Origin: Streptomyces sp. NBC_00358 | GTDB taxonomy: Bacteria; Actinomycetota; Actinomycetes; Streptomycetales; Streptomycetaceae | NCBI RefSeq assembly: GCF_036099295.1 | Contig: NZ_CP107976.1 | Coordinates: 6,758,001 to 6,822,000 of the forward strand | DNA length: 64,000 nt | Direction: 5' to 3' | Notes under the pieces: generated by a model | The model's input: only the letters and a program-made list of their open reading frames with translations | Database searches by the model: none | Told to the model about the DNA's origin: nothing | Made by a program: the position numbers and the translations under genes | Shown here: positions 56,521 through 64,000 of the stretch, piece after piece | Numbering within the stretch: position 1 is the stretch's first letter | Layout: each line of letters opens with the position of its first letter

Positions 56521-57861
56521 GTGCTGCAACATTTCGCGATCACTCGAATCGATCTGCGCGGCGACGCCCTCCCCGAGGGCTCCGCCCTGCGCGACCTGCT
56601 GCCCCGAGCCGACTTCGACGTCTCGGCCGCCCTGGAGAAGGTGCGACCGATCTGCGAGGCCGTGCATCATCGGGGCGACGCGGCGCTGATCGACTACGCG
56701 GAGAAGTTCGACGGAGTACGGCTGGAGTCCGTGCGTGTTCCGGCCCAGGCCCTCGCCGACGCCCTGGAGCAGCTCGACCCCGCCGTGCGCGCGGCCCTGG
56801 AGGAGTCCATCCGCCGCGCCCGTCTCGTCCACCGCGAACAGCGCCGCACGACGCACACCACCCAGGTCGTGCCCGGTGGCTCGGTCACCGAGAAGTGGGT
56901 GCCGGTCGACCGCGTGGGGCTGTACGCCCCCGGCGGACGGTCGGTGTACCCGTCGTCCGTGATCATGAACGCCGTCCCGGCACAGGAGGCCGGCGTCCCC
57001 TCCATGGCGCTGGCGTCCCCGCCGCAGAAGGAGTTCGGCGGCCTTCCGCACCCCACGATCCTCGCCGCCTGCGCGCTGCTCGGCATCGACGAGGTGTACG
57101 CGGCCGGAGGCGCCCAGGCCGTCGCGATGTTCGCGCACGGCACCGAGTCCTGCCCCTCGGCCACCATGGTCACGGGCCCGGGCAACATCTGGGTCGCCGC
57201 CGCCAAGCGCTACTTCACCGGCCGGATCGGCATCGACGCGGAGGCCGGCCCGACCGAGATCGCGGTCCTCGCGGACGACACCGCCGACCCGGTGCACGTC
57301 GCCGCCGACCTGATCAGCCAGGCCGAGCACGACCCGCTCGCCGCCGCCGTCCTGGTCACCGACTCGCCGGCCCTCGCGGACGCCGTGGAGAAGGAGCTGG
57401 AGCCGCAGGTCGCGGCCACCAAGCACATCGACGACCGGATCGTCCCGGCCCTGAACGGCCGGCAGTCCGCGATCGTCCTCGTCGACGGGATCGACGAGGG
57501 CCTGCGGGTCGTCGACGCCTACGGAGCCGAGCACCTGGAGATCCAGACCGCGGACGCGGCGGCCGTCGCCGACCGGGTCAGGAACGCGGGAGCGATCTTC
57601 GTCGGCCCCTGGGCCCCGGTCTCGCTCGGCGACTACGCGGCGGGCTCCAACCACGTGTTGCCCACCGGCGGCTGCGCCTGCCACTCCTCGGGCCTGTCCG
57701 TCCAGTCCTTCCTGCGCGGCATCCACATCGTCGACTACACGAAGGACGCGCTCGCGGACGTAGCGCATCACGTGGTGACGCTGGCGGAGGCTGAGGACCT
57801 GCCCGCGCACGGCGCGGCGGTCAAGGCAAGGTTCGGTTGGAAGGTACCCGAGGGCAAGTGA
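56521..57861 (+). CDS. hisD: histidinol dehydrogenase
   Basis: A 446-aa NAD-dependent enzyme making the last two steps of histidine synthesis. Key segments: TGPGNIWVAAAKRYFTGRIGIDAEAGPTEI (in pieces TGPGNIWVAAAKRYFTG and AEAGPTEIAVLAD), zinc/His-bearing DLISQAEHDPLAAAV, and NHVLPTGGCACHSSGLSVQSF. GTG 56521 has no ribosome site; with GAGAAT 7 nt upstream the mRNA may be leaderless. First gene of the his operon; its stop overlaps hisC by 4 nt. Confidence 0.95.
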   Translation: MLQHFAITRIDLRGDALPEGSALRDLLPRADFDVSAALEKVRPICEAVHHRGDAALIDYAEKFDGVRLESVRVPAQALADALEQLDPAVRAALEESIRRARLVHREQRRTTHTTQVVPGGSVTEKWVPVDRVGLYAPGGRSVYPSSVIMNAVPAQEAGVPSMALASPPQKEFGGLPHPTILAACALLGIDEVYAAGGAQAVAMFAHGTESCPSATMVTGPGNIWVAAAKRYFTGRIGIDAEAGPTEIAVLADDTADPVHVAADLISQAEHDPLAAAVLVTDSPALADAVEKELEPQVAATKHIDDRIVPALNGRQSAIVLVDGIDEGLRVVDAYGAEHLEIQTADAAAVADRVRNAGAIFVGPWAPVSLGDYAAGSNHVLPTGGCACHSSGLSVQSFLRGIHIVDYTKDALADVAHHVVTLAEAEDLPAHGAAVKARFGWKVPEGK

Positions 57862-58994
57862 CTGGCATCGACGATCTCCCCGTACGGGACGAACTGCGCG
57901 GCAAGACCCCCTACGGCGCACCCCAACTGGACGTCCCCGTACGCCTGAACACCAACGAGAACCCCTACCCGCTGCCCGAGCCGCTCGTCGAGCGGATCGC
58001 CGAGCGGGTCCGTGAGGCCGCCCGCGGGCTCAACCGCTACCCCGACCGGGACGCGGTGGAGCTGCGCACCGAGCTGGCCGCCTATCTGACGAAGACCGGC
58101 AAGCACCCGGTCACCACCGAGAACGTCTGGGCCGCCAACGGCTCCAACGAGGTCATCCAGCAACTGCTCCAGACCTTCGGCGGACCCGGCCGCACCGCGA
58201 TCGGCTTCGAGCCGTCGTACTCGATGCACGCGCTCATCGCGCGCGGCACGGGCACGGCCTGGATCTCGGGCCCCCGCAACGAGGACTTCACCATCGACCT
58301 CGCCGCCGCCGAGCGGGCCATCGCCGAGAACCGGCCGGACGTCGTCTTCGTCACCACCCCCAACAACCCCACGGGCAACGCGGTCCCGCCCGGGACGGTC
58401 CTCGCGCTCTACGAGGCGGCGCAGGCGGCGAAGCCGTCGATGGTCGTGATCGACGAGGCGTACATCGAGTTCAGCCACGGCGACTCGCTGCTGCCGCTGC
58501 TCGAAGGACGGCCGAATCTCGTCGTCTCCCGGACGATGTCGAAGGCCTTCGGCGCGGCGGGACTGCGCCTCGGCTACCTCGCCGCCCACCCGGCGGTGGT
58601 CGACGCCGTCCAGCTCGTACGACTTCCGTACCACCTGTCGGCCATCACCCAGGCGACCGCGCTGGCCGCCCTGGAGCACACCGACACCCTGCTCGGCTAT
58701 GTGGAGCAGCTCAAGTCCGAGCGGGACCGGCTGGTCACCGAACTGCGCGCGATGGGCTACGAGGTGATCGAGTCGGACGCGAACTTCGTGCAGTTCGGGC
58801 GGTTCGCCGACGCCCACACCGTCTGGCGGAAGATCCTCGACCGGGGCGTCCTGGTCCGGGACAACGGCGTACCGGGGTGGCTGCGGGTCTCCGCCGGAAC
58901 CCCGGAGGAAAACGACGCGTTCCTCGACGCGGTACGTGAACTACTGGGCTCTGCGGGAGACATCCCCGCACCCCCGAAGGAGCAGAGCGCATGA
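57858..58994 (+). CDS. hisC: histidinol-phosphate aminotransferase
   Basis: A 378-aa PLP enzyme converting imidazole acetol phosphate to histidinol phosphate. Aminotransferase class I/II marks: RLNTNENPYPLPEPL, WAANGSNEVIQQLLQTFGG, TTPNNPTGN, VVIDEAYIEF, and the PLP-lysine in SRTMSKAFGAAGLRLGYL. GTG 57858 overlaps the hisD stop; it overlaps hisB by 4 nt at its end. Confidence 0.95.
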   Translation: MTGIDDLPVRDELRGKTPYGAPQLDVPVRLNTNENPYPLPEPLVERIAERVREAARGLNRYPDRDAVELRTELAAYLTKTGKHPVTTENVWAANGSNEVIQQLLQTFGGPGRTAIGFEPSYSMHALIARGTGTAWISGPRNEDFTIDLAAAERAIAENRPDVVFVTTPNNPTGNAVPPGTVLALYEAAQAAKPSMVVIDEAYIEFSHGDSLLPLLEGRPNLVVSRTMSKAFGAAGLRLGYLAAHPAVVDAVQLVRLPYHLSAITQATALAALEHTDTLLGYVEQLKSERDRLVTELRAMGYEVIESDANFVQFGRFADAHTVWRKILDRGVLVRDNGVPGWLRVSAGTPEENDAFLDAVRELLGSAGDIPAPPKEQSA

Positions 58995-59584
58995 ACCGCG
59001 TAGGACGCGTGGAGCGGGTGACGAAGGAGACGTCGGTCCTCGTCGAGATCGATCTCGACGGCTCCGGCAAGGTCGACGTGGCCACGGGCGTCGGTTTCTA
59101 CGACCACATGCTCGACCAGCTCGGCCGGCACGGTCTGTTCGACCTGACCGTGAAGACCGAGGGTGACCTGCACATCGACTCGCACCACACCATCGAGGAC
59201 ACCGCCCTCGCACTGGGCGCCGCCTTCAAGCAGGCACTCGGCGACAAGGTGGGCATCTACCGCTTCGGCAACTGCACGGTCCCGCTGGACGAGTCGCTCG
59301 CCCAGGTGACCGTCGACCTGTCGGGCCGCCCCTACCTCGTGCACACCGAGCCCGAGAAGATGGCGCCGATGATCGGCGAGTACGACACGACGATGACCCG
59401 GCACATCCTGGAGTCCTTCGTCGCCCAGGCCCAGATCGCCCTCCACGTGCACGTGCCCTACGGGCGCAACGCGCACCACATCGTGGAGTGCCAGTTCAAG
59501 GCGCTGGCCCGTGCCCTGCGTTATGCCTCCGAGCGCGACCCGCGCGCCGCCGGAATCCTCCCCTCCACGAAGGGCGCGCTGTGA
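58991..59584 (+). CDS. hisB: imidazoleglycerol-phosphate dehydratase
   Basis: A 197-aa single-function HisB (no phosphatase domain). Two metal-binding half-repeats: GFYDHMLDQLGRHG with DSHHTIEDTALALGAAF, and RNAHHIVECQFKALARALR. It dehydrates imidazoleglycerol phosphate. ATG 58991 overlaps the hisC stop (ATGA). Its stop overlaps the next small gene. Confidence 0.96.
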   Translation: MNRVGRVERVTKETSVLVEIDLDGSGKVDVATGVGFYDHMLDQLGRHGLFDLTVKTEGDLHIDSHHTIEDTALALGAAFKQALGDKVGIYRFGNCTVPLDESLAQVTVDLSGRPYLVHTEPEKMAPMIGEYDTTMTRHILESFVAQAQIALHVHVPYGRNAHHIVECQFKALARALRYASERDPRAAGILPSTKGAL

Positions 59585-59745
59585 CAGGCCTGTCGAGCAT
59601 CCTGATCGTTGTCGGCCTCTTCCTCCTCGGAGGCATCTACTCCTTCGTGAAGCAGGACATGCCCAAGAGCCTGGTCGTGCTGCTCTCGATAGGAGCCGCG
59701 ATGTGTCTCGTCGCGGGTGTCATGCGGCTGGAGGTGTGGAGTTGA
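59581..59745 (+). CDS. 54-aa membrane protein inside the his operon
   Basis: A 54-aa protein from GTG 59581 with two hydrophobic helices (about residues 5-22 and 30-49) joined by a short loop with SFVKQDMPKS. Its start overlaps the hisB stop (GTGA) and its stop overlaps the hisH TTG (TTGA), so it is translated within the operon. Frame, third-position GC and tight coupling on both sides support a real gene. No family is recognised. It may be a structural or regulatory partner of the pathway, but nothing in the sequence says so. Confidence 0.8.
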   Translation: MTGLSSILIVVGLFLLGGIYSFVKQDMPKSLVVLLSIGAAMCLVAGVMRLEVWS

Positions 59746-60383
59746 GCGCACCCAAAAAGGTCGTCGTCTTCGACTACGGCTTCGGAAACGTACGGTCGGC
59801 CGAGCGTGCCCTCGCCCGCGCGGGTGCCGAGGTCGAGATAACACGCGACTTCGACACCGCGATGAACGCGGACGGACTGCTGGTGCCCGGCGTGGGCGCC
59901 TTCGCCGCCTGCATGAAGGGCCTCAGGGAAGCCCGCGGCGACTGGATCATCGGCCGGCGGCTGTCCGGCGGCCGTCCCGTCATGGGCATCTGCGTCGGCA
60001 TGCAGATCCTCTTCTCGCGCGGCATCGAGCACGGCGTGGAGACCGAGGGCCTCGACGAGTGGCCGGGCACGGTCGGGCCGCTGCAGGCCGACATCGTGCC
60101 CCACATGGGCTGGAACACCGTCGAGACCCCGGCTGGCTCGCAGGCCTTCGCGGGCCTCGACGCCGACGCGCGCTTCTATTTCGTCCACTCCTACGCCGTC
60201 CACGACTGGTCCCTGGAAGTCGGCAACCCGTTGCTGCGCGCCCCCCTGGTGACCTGGTCCACGCACGGCAAGCCCTTCGTGGCGGCCGTCGAGAACGGCG
60301 CGCTGTGGGCCACCCAGTTCCACCCCGAGAAGTCCGGCGACGCCGGAGCCCAGCTCCTCACCAACTGGATCGGAACACTGTGA
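59742..60383 (+). CDS. hisH: imidazole glycerol phosphate synthase, glutaminase subunit
   Basis: A 213-aa class I amidotransferase that feeds ammonia to HisF. Triad: Cys in MGICVGMQILF, His and Glu in ATQFHPEKSGDAG. N-terminal VVFDYGFGNVRSAERAL and VPGVGAFAACM are family marks. The start is TTG 59742, with GGAGG 7-9 nt upstream and 4-nt overlap with the small membrane gene's stop; no ATG or GTG fits. Its stop overlaps priA. Confidence 0.95.
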   Translation: MSAPKKVVVFDYGFGNVRSAERALARAGAEVEITRDFDTAMNADGLLVPGVGAFAACMKGLREARGDWIIGRRLSGGRPVMGICVGMQILFSRGIEHGVETEGLDEWPGTVGPLQADIVPHMGWNTVETPAGSQAFAGLDADARFYFVHSYAVHDWSLEVGNPLLRAPLVTWSTHGKPFVAAVENGALWATQFHPEKSGDAGAQLLTNWIGTL

Positions 60384-61105
60384 GCAAGCTCGAACTCCTC
60401 CCCGCCGTCGACGTCCGCGACGGCCAGGCCGTCCGCCTCGTGCACGGCGAGTCCGGGACCGAGACCTCCTACGGCTCCCCCCTGGAGGCCGCCCTGGCCT
60501 GGCAGGGCGCCGGCGCCGAGTGGCTGCACCTCGTCGACCTGGACGCCGCGTTCGGCACCGGCGACAACCGGGACCTGATCTCCGAGGTCACCAAGGCGAT
60601 GGACATCAAGGTCGAGCTGTCCGGCGGAATCCGCGACGACGCCTCCCTGGCGGCAGCCCTCGCGACCGGCTGCACCCGCGTCAACCTCGGCACCGCCGCC
60701 CTGGAGACCCCCGAGTGGGTCGCCAAGGTCATCGCCGAGCACGGCGACAAGATCGCGGTCGGTCTCGACGTCCGCGGCACCACCCTGCGCGGCCGCGGCT
60801 GGACCCGCGACGGCGGCGACCTCTACGAGACGCTGGAACGCCTCAACTCCGAGGGCTGCGCCCGCTACGTGGTGACCGACATCGCCAAGGACGGCACGCT
60901 CCAGGGCCCGAACCTGGAGCTGCTGCGCACCGTGTGCGCGGCGACCGACCGCCCGGTGGTCGCCTCCGGCGGCGTGTCGTCGCTGGACGACCTGCGCGCC
61001 ATCGGCGAACTCGTGCCGCTCGGCGTCGAGGGCTCGATCGTCGGCAAGGCCCTGTACGCCAAGGCGTTCACCCTCGAAGAGGCGCTGGCGGCGGTAGCCC
61101 GGTGA
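60380..61105 (+). CDS. priA: bifunctional HisA/TrpF isomerase PriA
   Basis: A 241-aa (beta/alpha)8 enzyme. Phosphate-binding motifs at both halves: ELSGGIRDDASLAAAL and VASGGVSSLDDLRA; catalytic aspartates in LLPAVDVRDGQAVRL and VTDIAKDGTLQGPNLELL. In Streptomyces this enzyme also does the TrpF step of tryptophan synthesis, as no separate trpF exists; that dual role is from the family, not visible directly. GTG 60380 overlaps the hisH stop, and its end overlaps the RidA-family gene. Confidence 0.93.
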   Translation: MSKLELLPAVDVRDGQAVRLVHGESGTETSYGSPLEAALAWQGAGAEWLHLVDLDAAFGTGDNRDLISEVTKAMDIKVELSGGIRDDASLAAALATGCTRVNLGTAALETPEWVAKVIAEHGDKIAVGLDVRGTTLRGRGWTRDGGDLYETLERLNSEGCARYVVTDIAKDGTLQGPNLELLRTVCAATDRPVVASGGVSSLDDLRAIGELVPLGVEGSIVGKALYAKAFTLEEALAAVAR

Positions 61106-61572
61106 GCGCCGTACGCCGCGTCGTGACCGGCGCGCCCTGGGAGGAGACCTTCGGGTACTCCCGCGCGGTTGAACTGCCGAACGGCCTGGTACTGGTGTCC
61201 GGCTGCACCTCGGTGATCGACGGCCAGATCGCCGAGGGCGACCCGTACGAGCAGGCGCTCAACTCCTTCAACGCCGCGTTCGCCGCGCTGGAGCAGCTCG
61301 GCCTCGGCCGCGACGACGTCGTCCGTACGCGCATGTACATCACCCATGCCCGGGACGTCGAGGCAGTCGGCCGCGCCCACAAGCAGTTGTTCGACGTCGT
61401 CCGCCCCGCCGCGACGATGATCATCGTCGCGGGTCTGGTGGACTCGCGTCTGGTCGTCGAGGTCGAGGTGGAGGCGTTCCGTGCGAGCGAGGACCGTACG
61501 GAGGCGTCGGGCGACGACCGTACGGAACAGTCCGGCGAAGACCCCGCAGAGCAGGGAGAAGCACAGTCATGA
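61102..61572 (+). CDS. RidA (YjgF)-family deaminase
   Basis: A 156-aa protein with the RidA fold: GYSRAVELPNGLVLVSGCTSV, EQALNSFNAAFAALEQLGLGRDDVVRTRMYITHARD (in pieces), the substrate-binding Arg in VVRTRMYI, and PAATMIIVAGLVDSRLVVEVEVEAF. RidA enzymes hydrolyse reactive enamine/imine intermediates such as those from PLP enzymes. A ~30-residue acidic tail with two DRTE-containing repeats is unusual. GTG 61102 overlaps the priA stop; its own stop overlaps hisF. Confidence 0.9.
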   Translation: MSAVRRVVTGAPWEETFGYSRAVELPNGLVLVSGCTSVIDGQIAEGDPYEQALNSFNAAFAALEQLGLGRDDVVRTRMYITHARDVEAVGRAHKQLFDVVRPAATMIIVAGLVDSRLVVEVEVEAFRASEDRTEASGDDRTEQSGEDPAEQGEAQS

Positions 61573-62324
61573 CCCTGGCGGTCCGAGTGATTCCCTGCCT
61601 GGACGTGGACAACGGCCGGGTCGTCAAGGGTGTCAACTTCCAGAACCTGCGCGACGCGGGCGACCCGGTCGAGATGGCCAAGGTGTACGACGCCGAGGGC
61701 GCCGACGAGCTCACGTTCCTGGACATCACCGCGTCCTCGGGCAACCGTGAGACCACCTACGACGTGGTGCGCCGTACGGCCGAGCAGGTATTCATCCCGC
61801 TGACGGTCGGCGGCGGTGTCCGCACCGCCGAGGACGTCGACAAGCTGCTGCGGGCCGGCGCCGACAAGGTCGGCGTCAACACGGCCGCCATCGCCCGGCC
61901 GGACCTCATCCGGGAGATCGCGGAGCGGTTCGGGCGGCAGGTGCTCGTGCTGTCGGTGGACGCGCGCAGGACCGAGGACGGTTCCTTCGAGGTGACCACC
62001 CACGGCGGCCGCAAGGGCACCGGCATCGACGCCGTCGAGTGGGCCCACCGGGCCGCCGAGCTGGGCGCGGGCGAGATCCTGCTCAACTCGATGGACGCGG
62101 ACGGCACGAAGGACGGCTACGACATCGAGATGATCGAGGCCGTACGCAAGCACGTCACCGTTCCGCTCATCGCCAGCGGCGGTGCCGGCCGGCTCGACCA
62201 CTTCCCGCCGGCCATCGGGGCGGGCGCCGACGCGGTGCTGGCCGCGTCCGTCTTCCATTTCGGTGACCTGCGGATCGGTGAGGTCAAGGAGACCCTGCGA
62301 GCGGCGGGGCATCCCGTCCGCTGA
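61569..62324 (+). CDS. hisF: imidazole glycerol phosphate synthase, cyclase subunit
   Basis: A 251-aa (beta/alpha)8 cyclase. Catalytic Asp in VIPCLDVDNGRVVKGVNF and in ILLNSMDADGTKDGYD; phosphate-binding TVGGGVRTAEDVDKLL and IASGGAGRLDHF. It uses ammonia from HisH to make imidazoleglycerol phosphate and AICAR. ATG 61569 overlaps the RidA-family stop (ATGA). Last gene of the operon; a hairpin follows at 62388. hisI and hisG are not in the window. Confidence 0.96.
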   Translation: MTLAVRVIPCLDVDNGRVVKGVNFQNLRDAGDPVEMAKVYDAEGADELTFLDITASSGNRETTYDVVRRTAEQVFIPLTVGGGVRTAEDVDKLLRAGADKVGVNTAAIARPDLIREIAERFGRQVLVLSVDARRTEDGSFEVTTHGGRKGTGIDAVEWAHRAAELGAGEILLNSMDADGTKDGYDIEMIEAVRKHVTVPLIASGGAGRLDHFPPAIGAGADAVLAASVFHFGDLRIGEVKETLRAAGHPVR

Positions 62325-62387
62325 CACCCCGTTGGCTGACACCTCGCGCCACCGTTCACGTCCCGCGTGACCGCTCAGGTCGCGCGT

Positions 62388-62431
62388 CACGGCCCGCACC
62401 CGGCGGTTTCCGCCGCCGGGCGCGGGCCGTG
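62388..62431 (+). terminator. his operon terminator
   Basis: Arms 62388-62406 and 62413-62431 pair over 19 bp with one A-C mismatch and a 6-nt loop, 63 nt past hisF. No T-tract. Confidence 0.8.
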
Positions 62432-62783
62432 TTCCGTGGAGAGCCGTGTCGGCGGGAAGGGGTGTCCCTACGGAGACGTGTCCGCGCGGAGGCCCGTCCG
62501 CGGCGCCGGGTGGCCGTGGTGCAGGCCCCCCCCGTGGGGCCGGGTGTCCGACGTCGGTTCTTGGCGTGCGGGTTCGGTGCGGGAGCGACAGGGCGACGGG
62601 CACGGCGGGCCAAGACCGGTGATTCCGCCGATGTACGAGCCGGGTCCGGGGCGGACAGTTGCCAACGCAACCACCGAGACGGACCCCGTCGTCTCGCGGC
62701 GTGCGCCTTCAACACCCCATGCCAGGGCGGCGCTTCGACCGCGGCGCGGGTCCGTTCTCCCTCACCGAGAGGACGCACCCACC
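62432..62783 (+). other. spacer before the hydrolase gene
   Basis: No gene is supported in this 352-nt stretch. It must carry the promoter of the secreted hydrolase, but I could not resolve -35/-10 elements. GAGAGGA at 62767-62773 is the likely ribosome site. Confidence 0.5.
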
Positions 62784-63761
62784 GTGCAGCAGCCGAACCG
62801 CGCACTCCCCGCCGCACCCGTCGGCCCCGACCCGTCTCCCCGCCGCCCCAACCGGCTCACGAGCCGTCTGGTGCGGACCGGCCTCGCGGTGCTCCTGGCC
62901 GCGGGCGGCCTCGTCGCCGCGCAGGCCGGCGGGGCGCAGGCCATCGGAGCACCGGCCGTATCGGCACAGGTCGCCGCGAACCCGTACGAGCGCGGCCCCG
63001 CTCCCACGAACGCCAGTATCGAGGCGGTCACCGGTCCCTACGCCGTCTCCCAGACCACCGTCTCCGCGCTGTCCGTGAGCGGCTTCGGCGGCGGCACCGT
63101 CTACTACCCGACCTCGACCAGCGACGGCACCTTCGGCGCGGTCGCCATCGCCCCCGGGTACACGGCCTACCAGTCGTCCATCGCCTGGCTCGGCCCCCGG
63201 CTCGCCTCCCAGGGCTTCGTGGTGTTCACCATCGACACCCTCACCACGCTCGACCAACCCGCCAGCCGGGGAAAGCAGTTGCTGGCCGCGCTCGACTACC
63301 TGACCCAGAGCAGTTCCGTGCGGAGCAGGATCGACAGCAGCCGGCTCGGCGTCATGGGCCACTCGATGGGCGGGGGCGGCACACTGGAGGCCGCGAAGAG
63401 CCGCCCCTCGCTCCAGGCGGCGATCCCGCTGACCGGCTGGAACCTCGACACCACCTGGCCGGAGATCAAGACGCCGACCCTGATCGTGGGCGCCGACGGC
63501 GACACGATCGCGCCGGTGGCGACGCACTCCGAACCCTTCTACGCGAGTCTGCCGAGCACCCTCGACAAGGCGTACCTGGAACTCAGGGGCGCCACCCACT
63601 TCACGCCCAACAGCCCGAACACGACGATCGCCAAGTACAGCATCTCGTGGCTGAAGCGGTTCATCGACAATGACACCCGCTACGAGCAGTTCCTCTGCCC
63701 GCTGCCGCAGCCCTCTTCGACGATCGTGGCCTACCAGGGCAACTGCCCGCACACCTCCTGA
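62784..63761 (+). CDS. secreted polyester hydrolase / lipase (PET-hydrolase family)
   Basis: A 325-aa exported serine hydrolase. A Sec signal peptide (LVRTGLAVLLAAGGLVAAQA, cut near AQA-IGA) and a ~262-aa mature alpha/beta hydrolase. Triad by position: S194 in MGHSMGGGGTLEAA, D240 in VGADGDTIAPVATH, H272 in LRGATHFTPN. Substrate-cleft residues of cutinase-like PET hydrolases are present: the oxyanion-side Tyr in APGYTAYQSSIAWLG and Trp in IPLTGWNLDTTW. The two C-terminal Cys (FLCPLPQPSS, GNCPHTS) can form the family disulfide. Sequence is very close, from memory, to the S. exfoliatus lipase. GTG 62784; monocistronic after the his terminator. Confidence 0.93.
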   Translation: MQQPNRALPAAPVGPDPSPRRPNRLTSRLVRTGLAVLLAAGGLVAAQAGGAQAIGAPAVSAQVAANPYERGPAPTNASIEAVTGPYAVSQTTVSALSVSGFGGGTVYYPTSTSDGTFGAVAIAPGYTAYQSSIAWLGPRLASQGFVVFTIDTLTTLDQPASRGKQLLAALDYLTQSSSVRSRIDSSRLGVMGHSMGGGGTLEAAKSRPSLQAAIPLTGWNLDTTWPEIKTPTLIVGADGDTIAPVATHSEPFYASLPSTLDKAYLELRGATHFTPNSPNTTIAKYSISWLKRFIDNDTRYEQFLCPLPQPSSTIVAYQGNCPHTS

Positions 63762-63768
63762 CCCGTCC

Positions 63769-63787
63769 CGCACGGTCCGACCGTGCG
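63769..63787 (+). terminator. hairpin after the hydrolase gene
   Basis: CGCACGGTC (63769-63777) and GACCGTGCG (63779-63787) are exact inverted copies with one central base, 7 nt after the stop codon. A larger GC-rich fold follows. The remaining sequence to 64000 holds no supported gene. Confidence 0.75.
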
Positions 63788-64000
63788 CGGGCGGCGGCCG
63801 CCCGTTCCGGCGGCCGTCGCCCGCGTGCGTCCCGGGCCAACCGCGCCGCGGCCGTTGTGCAGGCGCACAAGCCTTGCCCCCCAGGCCTGGGAGCGCGCCC
63901 AGCCGCTGTCCCCCGGAAGACCTTGTCCGCCCAGTTCAGAGGGGGTTTCGGGGCCCGAGCCGACAAGCGAACGCGGGGCTTCCGCCGTCGTTTACGCGGA

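Noticed and set aside
63661..63966. 101-codon minus-strand frame at the right end
   Set aside because: It overlaps the hydrolase 3' end and hairpins, has no ribosome site or recognisable domain.

Overview
The window is chromosomal DNA of a high-GC actinomycete, almost certainly a Streptomyces. The evidence is the very high GC content, the many GTG starts, the dcw cluster order running from rsmH to divIVA, the bifunctional PriA in place of HisA, and DivIVA and DksA/TraR proteins with typical streptomycete low-complexity regions. All of it looks like core chromosome. I see no tRNA or rRNA gene, insertion sequence, prophage, CRISPR array or biosynthetic island.

Left edge (1-8.7 kb): the 5' end of an ABC-transporter ATPase gene with a TetR-like operator, a SAV_6107-type HEPN protein, a SAM methyltransferase and a DUF3040 membrane protein. 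A 35-bp perfect hairpin separates these from a minus-strand operon moxR - DUF58 - transglutaminase, which is followed by a beta-carbonic anhydrase gene. Division and cell-wall block (8.8-27.0 kb, plus strand): rsmH, ftsL, ftsI, murE, murF, mraY, murD, ftsW, murG, ftsQ, ftsZ, pgeF, a YggS-like PLP protein, sepF, yggT and divIVA. Many of these are translationally coupled. The ftsQ-ftsZ gap carries candidate developmental control sites (BldD-like box, WhiA-like GACAC pair, promoter). divIVA contains a recent-looking 90-bp tandem duplication.

27-43 kb: ileS (minus) is preceded by a translational T-box riboswitch and encodes an IleRS with a swapped GxHH signature. Next come a DksA/TraR zinc-finger protein with a histone-H1-like tail, lspA, a RluD-type pseudouridine synthase, a GNAT protein, a CPA1 Na+/H+ antiporter, an MscS channel, a dienelactone hydrolase, a Tat-exported PhoD phosphatase, a membrane-anchored DsbA-like protein, an unknown membrane protein and a DUF2252 protein.

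43-56 kb: dnaE (replicative polymerase alpha subunit), a 59-aa conserved-looking small protein, a NYN-domain protein, an ABC ATPase/permease pair, a membrane protein, a 24-aa protein matching ribosomal protein bL37, ybaK, a stand-alone Lon N-terminal domain protein, a helical hypothetical protein, two arrays of short tandem repeats, and a beta-helix/membrane protein.

56.5-62.4 kb: the histidine operon hisD-hisC-hisB-(54-aa membrane protein)-hisH-priA-ridA-hisF, with every junction a 4-nt start/stop overlap. The window ends with a secreted polyester hydrolase/lipase of the S. exfoliatus lipase / TfCut2 (PET-hydrolase) family.

The most rewarding items for a second look are the IleRS GxHH motif with its T-box, the tiny genes (bL37, the 59-aa protein, the 54-aa protein inside the his operon, an upstream ORF on ftsW), the ftsZ regulatory region, the divIVA repeat duplication and the polyester hydrolase.
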